Source: Isoetes taiwanensis
Taxonomy: Eukaryota; Streptophyta; Lycopodiopsida; Isoetales; Isoetaceae
NCBI GenBank assembly: GCA_021234155.1
Contig: JAJEKV010000025.1
Location: forward strand, 13,768,283 to 13,832,282
DNA: 64,000 nucleotides
Direction: 5' to 3'
The first letter of the stretch is position 1; every line of letters starts with the position of its first letter. Below the pieces are notes generated by a model. The model worked only from the letters and a program-made list of their open reading frames with translations, was not told where the DNA came from and ran no database searches. Shown here in pieces: positions 56,986 through 64,000 of the stretch. The translations under genes and the position numbers were made by a program.

Positions 56986-58150
56986 ATGGTGACTCCGCGA
57001 TCGAGCCCCTCTCCTTTGAACCATGCTCATGAATGTGCGAAGAGGGGCCCGGCTCCGTGGGTGGAGCTCAGCGACAACCGCAGTTGCTGGCCGCTTACTG
57101 CGACTTCGTGAGTCAAAGAAAGCGCGGGCTCCTAGTGCACTCTAGAGCTGGCCTGTGAGAGCGTCTTAACCACTCTCCTTCTATCTTCCTCGGACATTGC
57201 GAAGGAAGTGGTTTCCTTTGTCTGCCAGGCCAGATCTTAACGGCAATTCTCACGTATTGGATGCGGTGGCCTCTACCCAATCAAAGGCCGTCTCCTTGAA
57301 CCATCTTAAATCCGAGGAATATTGTAAGAAGGATGGGCTCTGATTAGGTGGAGTCTTTGGCGGCTTTCTCGGCTTTTCGACTTGAGTCGAGAAACGCCGC
57401 CTGCTACCGCACTCTAGAGCTGGCGCTTGAGCCGGTCTTAACAACTCTCCTTCTATCTTCCTCGGACATTGCAGGGAAGTTGTTTTTTTGGTCTGCGGGC
57501 CAACTAGCCAACCTAGAGGGAAACCCCGAGCTTCTTTGTATGCATTCTCGGGTGATGGGAATGCCTTACCCAACGGCACTCCATGTGTACCATCGTAGGA
57601 GTTCTCGATGGCTAAGGCATTCTAATGCGTCAAAATGTTCCTGCAAAGCCAACTCTGCCGCGAAACCATAGAGCTTCTTGCATGCGCATTCGCCTGTGAT
57701 GGAATGCCTTAACCAACAGGCACTCATTGTGTACTACTTAGAGTTCTGGATGTGAAGCATTCTCGACTTGCGTCGAAATGTGGAAACGGCGATATGATCG
57801 CATTCTCGGCTGCTTAAGTCGAGAATCATAACCGACCAATTCTGTGTATGGTAGCGGTGGCCTCGACCCGGTCGAGTCACTCTCCTTGAACCATCTTCGT
57901 CAAGTATTGCGAAGGGAGGGGCTCGGACTGGGTGGAGGCCTCTACAACTAACCAGGGGGAAACCACGAGAGAGGAAGCCAAGGCTTGCATTCTCTACAAG
58001 TCTTGCACTTTCTATTCTCCTGTTTTTTAGTCCCCCAAGTGCCTCTAGCATAATGCGAGCCACTCTCCTTGAACCATCTTCCTCGAATATTGCGAAGAGG
58101 AGTGGTTCGGACGGTGGAGCCCCTCGGAACTAACTACAAGAGGATGCATT
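56986..58150. repeat. Decayed, interleaved tandem repeats with palindromes
   Basis: A block containing CTCCTTGAACCATCTTC followed by ATATTGCGAAG and a GGTGGAGsCC end occurs at about 57004 (degraded), 57288, 57886 and 58058. A second block with CACTCTAGAGCTGGC and CCTCGGACATTGC occurs at about 57137 and 57410. A third, with GCATTC, GTGATGG and GGCACTC, occurs at about 57541 and 57683. CGACTTGAGTCGAGAAA-type palindromes lie at 57363-57396 and 57752-57830. ORFs here are artefacts of the repeats. Confidence 0.7.
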
Positions 58151-60340
58151 TGAACCGCATCTCCACGGGCCTTAGTCTAGCCTGATCTATGTACAACATT
58201 CCAAGTAAGCAGTCCATGAAAAACACACCTAAAGCGGGCTGTTCTTTACCCCCGATCCATTGTTTCCTTCTTGAGCATCTCAACCCGAGAGTAAATCATC
58301 TCGAAGGTGAAAAATGCTGGACAAGGAAAGCGATGAATCCGTCGAACTTATCGGCAGTTCCATTATTTAAACACATACGGCATGTTCTACAAGCGAAATA
58401 ACATAGGCATCTTCAAACTCACCTCTTCACGCGGTAATTCCTTGAGCCCTTTGTATCACGGATCCCGCACCTCACCTAGAGTCTTTGCTTCTTCATGCGG
58501 TCTCTTCAAGAGTGTATTCGCATCTAATACTTGTATCACTGCGATTCTCATTATCCCCGGATTCCATGCGCGCGGTGTAGAGTTCAGGTAATAAGCGGCT
58601 CCTCTCCACTTCCTACCTTAGCTCCGTGCTCATCGATCAAATCAAGCGCTTGCAATAGGGACGCGGTCGGGGAAAACACATATGCAAAGGCGCCGTTGGC
58701 AGCTTACCGGCGTCGCTGGGCGCCATTCCGAAGTCGCTAACGGTCGATGCTCCCCTCGAACTCGAGGTCCCCAATGCCTTGAGGGGAAGATAAACCACGC
58801 TCGCTCACTTAGTCCCTTGATGTGATTAAATTTCGAAATAGTGTTTGGCGGGCTAAAAGCCGACCGTCTTTGTACCCTTAGCCAGCTTCTTTTCATAAAT
58901 GATTGCATGTCCTTAACTTCAAATTAAAGAACACGCCCGATCTTTTTACATGCAGTCCTAAAACTCACAACGCGGAGGAGACTTAATTTCTGAGGGGTCG
59001 AAGAGGATGAGAGGGCATCTGAACATGACTCCGCCCAAGAAGCGTAGGCAGGCCGGGAGGATGCTTCTACCAAAGGCAAGCACAAGAAGAAGAAGACAAA
59101 CACCGAGGTGAGCTCACGAGGTTTTTCTTTGTCCGGAATACCTTAACCGATCCATCCTTTCTTCTTGCAGCATTCACCTCGGACTCACTTGGTGATCCGG
59201 CGAACTCCATTCTTCGTCATCGAGGGACTTGGAGACAGCTTCTTGAAGCAAAGAGCATTCTTGGTGGTATGTCGAGGTATCGACAAGTGGGAAGGAGAAA
59301 GATCTGTTTCTACACCAAAGGGACAAGAAGAGCTCGGAGACAAGTACAAGAAAATCGGTGTTGTGCTCTCGGTCTCGCTTGATTCAAAGCATTTAACACT
59401 ACATATCGAGGACTGCCGGAAGAGTAAGTTCTATCACACCAAAAAAATTAGCGGTTTCAAATTATTCTCACTCTTCCATGAGCAAGGCTAAAGGGCACGA
59501 AAAAAGGCCGGCCTTTTAAATTGTCGAGAACCTTGGGTGGAAGGATCCGGAAAGGGATGAAGGAGGCGGAACCCAACATCCGGGGAGCTTGGTATGGAGA
59601 TTTCAGTCGGGAAAAAACTATTTCAATAATGGGAGCTTCACTTCTCTGTCTTGAAGACTCTACAACACTCTGGTGGGGAATGAAGTTGTGGTTCATACAC
59701 AAAAAAGTCCACCAAAAAACAAAGATGGGGATGATGACACCACACGGGAGGAATCGGGATAGGCGAAGGAGGCGAAGATATGGTTCGACTCCCAATTAAT
59801 GGATCCGGATGATCGGATCGGGGATTTCCTGAGAGAGGGGGCCTGAGAAAATGGGCGGCCGGGCCGGTATTATCCGTTAGAATATCACACACAAACTGCT
59901 TCTTTGGACATTAGGCATTTACGAAGGTTTGCCGCGGGAGATGCCGTCTTGTTCAACCCGCAGGGGAATTTAATCCGGCACACATGGCCGGAGATTACCG
60001 AACGATGGTGCGACGCATCTATTCAGATCAATACTGCGGATGTCATACCTTTTGTGCATCGGCCGTTGAGTTGTTAATTTGGAAATTTCGAGGAAGATCA
60101 CGAAGGAAAAGGACATCGGTTCGGGTTGTAGGCGGTCGGCGATTGATTAGGGCGGCGCAAAAAGTATTACAGGGAGCCGGAGAAGGAGGTGCATAAAGGA
60201 TCAAGGATAGATATGCAAAGCGAGAGTCACGAGTTCTTTCGGCGGAGCGCCCGGCAACGGCCCAAAGCATTATACTGCCAGAACACAATAGCAGCGAGTG
60301 CGAGCTACGTAAGGTAAATAACTCTCTGAATCCTAACATT
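58151..60340. other. GC-richer stretch with unidentified coding remnants
   Basis: The plus-strand ORF 59165-59491 (108 codons, HLVIRRTPFFVIEGLGD onward) has balanced composition and may be a true exon or an element remnant. About 59930-60090 reads AAGDAVLFNPQGNLI and IPFVHRPL in shifting frames. No family recognised. Simple indels appear to break frames often throughout this part. Confidence 0.35.
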
Positions 60341-60680
60341 TGCCGATTATCACTGGGGTTTCTCGACTCGCGAGTCGAGAAAGCCAGGGTAACACAGAAA
60401 ATCAAAGGATGCAGAGCTTTCTCGACTCGCGAGTCGAGAAAACCCAGATAAGTAAAAGAAATTAGACATTCAAAAGGACTTTCTCGACTCGCGGAGTGAG
60501 AAAAGCCATCTGGCGTTTTCCGTTATCAGCTGGGGTTTCACGACTTTCGCGAAGTCGCCAAGTAACTTCTGAGAAAATCAAAGGATGCGAGCTTTCTTTC
60601 GACTTCATGAGTCGAGAAAACGAATAAGTAAAGAAGGGGACTTTCGACTTCGCGAATTCGAAAAACGAGAGCTACTATTC
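60341..60680. repeat. Higher-order tandem repeat, two ~177 bp units with three palindromes each
   Basis: Unit 1 is about 60341-60517, unit 2 about 60518-60680. Each begins with a TTATCA-CTGGGGTTT phrase and contains AAAATCAAAGGATGC. Palindromes: 60359-60382 and 60418-60441 are perfect 24 bp inverted repeats (TTTCTCGACTCG followed directly by its complement); 60480-60503, 60536-60558, 60593-60620 and 60641-60665 are degraded versions. Palindrome spacing is 59, 62, 56, ~57 and ~48 bp. Confidence 0.85.
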
Positions 60681-62370
60681 ATTCATTAGGGTGTTTGTAG
60701 ATACTTTCATGCTCGACATTTGGTACATTGGTGAATGCGGCCCTTATCACGACCAGATCATACATGCCCCAAACAGCGATTGGAAAGCATTGGGTTGTCC
60801 TCGGCCCTAAAGAAACAGGCTCCCTGGGATAAGTGGAAGACCTTTGAAACTATCTGAATATATTCTGGCTTGGAGGGGACAGGAAGATGATGAGGGAGAG
60901 GAAGAAGAGGAGAAGAAGAGAACACCAAGGAAAAAGGAGTCTCTCTCGGACCAATATGACCTCATTCTTAGCACCGAGGCTGGGGTGGGGAGAAATGGGT
61001 GAGATATGGGGCTCAATGGACAAGAGGCAAGGCTGAAGGACAGCAATGGAGAATTTCCAAAGCGGGCCGGACCCCAAGTTGTTTGACAAGCAGTTCATGA
61101 AGAGGATCACTGGGGCACTGCCGGACAAAGAAACGCTTGACCTACAAGGCAAAATCTTGGAAGGAACAATCCTACTAAGGAAGACCAGGAGTTCTAAATT
61201 GCGGGGCGCAAAGGATTATGCCCACAGTCCTAAAGCGGCGGATGGCGTTAGAAGAAGGCATCCGCGGAGTTACGCAGCGTTGCATCTAATGAATACCATG
61301 ATTTTGATTATTACAAGGAAAAGGCTGCCCTTGATGAGGAAGACATGAAGGAATTGAACCGTCTATGTCAACCCTACATCAACACCAAGCTGGCGTAGCG
61401 TCAAAACCCTTCCTTTCCACGAGCGCATCGATGGCAATTGGTGAAGGAAGCTTGGATTCGGGGTGGTCCCATTTTAAAGGGAGCGATAGCTCCCCCATTT
61501 ACGGTAACTTTGGGACACAAAGGGAGTTTGGTGGTGCGGGGCGGCACACTGGACCCGTGGCACTATTTGCCATCAATATGATCGAAGACCCCACCCTTTT
61601 TTTATGACAAAGCTGACATAGAAGCGGTGGTACAAGGCGTAATACGGACATGACCGACACGGATACTTTTCGGTTTCCTTGTCTTTTTGCATCTTGGGGA
61701 CAATCGGACAAGCTGCTTTGTCTCCCAATGGGCAGCGGTGATATTAACTTCACCAACAAGATCATGCACTCCATATCACGAACTTGATCATGAGTGGGAC
61801 TTGGCTTGCCCGAAGGCACCAAGCTTTGCCAACATAGTTTTGGTTTTGATTTCAAGATCGTGATTTGAGACGGATAAGTGGTGGTCTAGCGAGCATCATT
61901 ATCTCGACAAGTTCATGATCTCTCAAGAGCAGATGGAACCCTGGAAGGGGGGCAGATTTATGGAGGATGTTCCATCGATGGACAAGGTCAGCAAAGATGG
62001 TGCGACAGGTCCTATACATAGAATTCCTATCCGGCCAAGAGTTATCAAGTACTTCATAACCAGCTTGGTCGAGGAAGATCAAATTGTATGCGAGTGGTAC
62101 ATGAATGGCCTGTTCTCTCAGGGGGCTATGCTATTTGGAATGAAACCTATATCCGTGGTTGGAAATAAGGACATGGTTGAAACCATTCGGTCATACACGG
62201 ATGCGCTTCATGCGAGCATTTCAAGGGGAGGAAGACAAATGGAAGCGATAAAGGCGGCGGGGCGAGGGAGACAAAGGCTGTGAGGCGAGAATGTCGAAGG
62301 TTTGGACCGAATCTTTGCCGAACACATTCTTGAAAACACGAGATTGAGGTGAGTTTACTTTGCTCTATCC
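60681..62370 (+). other. Unidentified, frame-broken coding remnant
   Basis: The plus strand has long protein-like stretches in alternating frames: MENFQSGPDPKLFDK and DKETLDLQGKILEGT (61046-61190), YKEKAALDEEDMKELNRLC (61310-61370), FYDKADIEAVVQGVI (61596-61650), and RVIKYFITSLVEEDQIVCEW with LFGMKPISVVGNKDM (62035-62180). The last could be a decayed nucleotide- or SAM-binding strand-loop arrangement, as in methyltransferases, but no catalytic motif is seen. Composition and neighbours suggest an element-encoded gene rather than a host gene. Confidence 0.35.
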
Positions 62371-62450
62371 GTGTTTCTCGACTCGCGGGAGAAAACTCGT
62401 TTCCTTTCAATACCTTTTCTTTTCATTCTCGACTCGCGAAGAAAACTCAT
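62371..62450. repeat. Two degraded CTCGACTCG palindromes
   Basis: At about 62373-62397 and 62425-62448, spaced 52 bp: the same motif as at 60.3-60.7 kb with short deletions in the right half, each followed by a TTTCnTTTC-rich stretch. Confidence 0.75.
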
Positions 62451-63424
62451 TCCTTTCGGCCGGATCACTGATGTCATCATTTGGGGAATTCGGTCAACGA
62501 CTCGGATCATTGTCATTGGGCAGCGGTTCCGCGTCGCGAGGAGGAGAATGAAAAGGACAAAAAGACAATCGAGCAAGACCTTGCTCCGGCCCGAAAAAAG
62601 GACCTGAAATGATAATGATCCCGCATTTGGATCCCGATGAACCCGGATATATGGTGAGCCAAACTCCAAGCGGGATCATTTGGTCGCCAAGCTTGTAATA
62701 TTTGGCGTCAATGGGTATTAGGCTGCAGTATACCACGATAAAAAGGCGTCCCGAGATTAACACCTCGAGATCTCGACCCGAGCAGGCATAAAATAGTGTA
62801 TCAGGGCCTAGAGCTAAGGAAATTATTGAATGGTGCATTGAGGGGATTCGAAGTGGGCATATGGTCTTGTATGGCAAAGAAAAAATATTGTCAATGTTCT
62901 TGGTGTTTCGGCATTTCAGTTTTGAAGTTCAAGTTCGTTTGGGGAAGGCGAAAAATTCGAGCATGTTGGGACCTCGATCCGGCCATCACAAAGGGAAGCC
63001 TATAATGGTGAAAAATTTGGGCGGGGTTTATGAGCAATTCGGGACTATGGCAAACACAACAGCGATCATAGGCGACTCGCCTACAAGTGCTATCATAGCA
63101 GCGCAAAATACAATCATTGTTAAGCCATATCGACACGAAGAATATGAGGCGGATAGGTGGTTGTCCTTGGTTGTGTCTGTCTTCTTGGCGAATCCGCTTT
63201 GCCATTCTTGTCGCCGATATTGCTTACGAACTATCCAGGAGCCTCACGGAACCCGATCCAGAGAGCAAAGGCGATCATGAAAGCTATGGACGACAAAATA
63301 TTTTGGTGAACAAGAAGAGTGACCTACGCTTTGGATAGTCAAATTGTGTGAATATTGTAAACAAGCGTGAACACATGTATTGAACATTTTGTAATGAATA
63401 TACTTGTATATTGAGTTTTTTTGC
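62451..63424. other. Unassigned stretch between palindrome clusters
   Basis: Open stretches exist on the plus strand (for example 62861-63280, 139 codons, with KNLGGVYEQFGTMANT and IIAAQNTIIVKPYRHEEY), without a recognised family. They may continue the remnant at 60.7-62.4 kb. Confidence 0.35.
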
Positions 63425-63700
63425 CTTTCTCGACTCACGAGTGAGAAAGGCATGCTTATCTTGTTCATGAGACCATTTGTATGTTTGATTGTGTGACTGG
63501 ATGCAGCCACAAACTATTATAATAATGCTTGTACATTGCGTTTCACGGGCCTTTTCGACTTCGAAATGAAAGAACACTATTCTTTCGTTAATGAAACCAT
63601 TTGTATGCTTCCGTGTGTGATTGGATGCAACCATATTCTAATGAGAATGGTTGTACTTTCACTTTTATGGGCCTTTCTCGACTTCAGTGAGAAAAGACAC
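63425..63700. repeat. ~124 bp tandem repeat with palindromes
   Basis: CATTTGTATG followed by GTGTGAyTGGATGC occurs at 63473 and 63597 (period 124). CTTTCTCGACTCACGAGTGAG-type palindromes, progressively degraded, lie at 63425-63449, about 63550-63571 and 63672-63695. It has the same core motif as the clusters at 57.4, 60.4 and 62.4 kb. Confidence 0.8.
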
Positions 63701-64000
63701 TACTTCCCCGTCGTATGGAATGAATGTCCTCCATTGTAATTTGATTTCAACATTCTTTTCTTCGTTTTTGACTAATGGCACCGTAATTGTTAATCATACT
63801 CTCCTTGCTCCAGGTGGTTCGAGGCACGCAGATCCGACGGCGAACCAGATCCGCTCAGGCATCCGCGAGGACTGCGAGGCGGACACAGATCCCGCTCAAA
63901 GCGAAAGAAACCGTTACAGCTCGTGAGACCCGGTCACGCTACACTCTTGCCCGGCCTCTAGGATAAGGTTGCTCGTAATTGAGTTTACTTTCGCTACACC

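Noticed and set aside
60341..60680. CRISPR-like array (repeats at ~60 bp steps)
   Set aside because: The host is a plant, repeats degrade quickly, and spacers are themselves repeated at 177 bp; this is a tandem repeat.
61915..62283. SAM-dependent methyltransferase
   Set aside because: A strand-loop pattern is suggestive, but no catalytic motif (DPPW, NPPY or similar) is present in any frame nearby.

Overview
The window looks like nuclear DNA of a land plant. It is AT-rich, has small spliced exons with GT/AG borders, and carries a plastid-envelope OEP16-like gene, a plant-type CAMK/CDPK-related kinase, fragments of a plant CSB/ERCC6 (CHR8-type) repair helicase, and plant transposable elements (copia, L1-type LINE, pogo/Tigger-like, DUF7869-like). 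The mix of elements and the low gene density suggest a large repeat-rich genome, possibly a fern or other non-seed plant. That lineage guess is inference and rests on no marker gene.

Layout. 0.08-9.9 kb: three copies of a ~2 kb unit in tandem. One copy is split by a 641 bp LINE 3' end with an 8 bp target-site duplication, another by a ~3.5 kb decayed LINE that contains an array of hairpins with a conserved loop. 11.0-13.1 kb: a broken pogo/Tigger-like DDE transposase. 15.7-16.0 and 26.1-26.5 kb: two copies of a ~330 bp inverted-repeat element. 17.9-27 kb: a ~555 bp segmental duplication abutting a truncated, reverse-oriented copia polyprotein, which is itself split by ~2.7 kb containing a long inverted repeat. 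28.7-33.5 kb: short tandem duplications and a few exon-like blocks. 33.8-41.3 kb: the gene-bearing part, with an intact kinase ORF (minus), an OEP16-like gene (plus), and duplicated decayed pieces of the kinase 5' region and of the CSB helicase. 41.3-48.4 kb: no recognised gene. 48.4-55.4 kb: a DUF7869-like element gene (minus) interrupted by a 4.1 kb LINE whose endpoints can be placed to the base. 56.9-63.8 kb: GC-richer DNA with decayed tandem repeats and recurring palindromes built on CTCGACTCG, plus unidentified coding remnants.

Only two loci look like candidate host genes: the kinase and OEP16. Nearly everything else is mobile DNA in various stages of decay, much of it nested. The most unusual items are (i) a LINE whose ORF1 and ORF2 share one frame, are separated by a single UAG, and have no AUG before the endonuclease domain; (ii) the hairpin array at 7.4-7.6 kb, where loops are conserved while stems change but stay complementary; and (iii) the palindrome-bearing higher-order tandem repeats at 60.3-60.7 kb.
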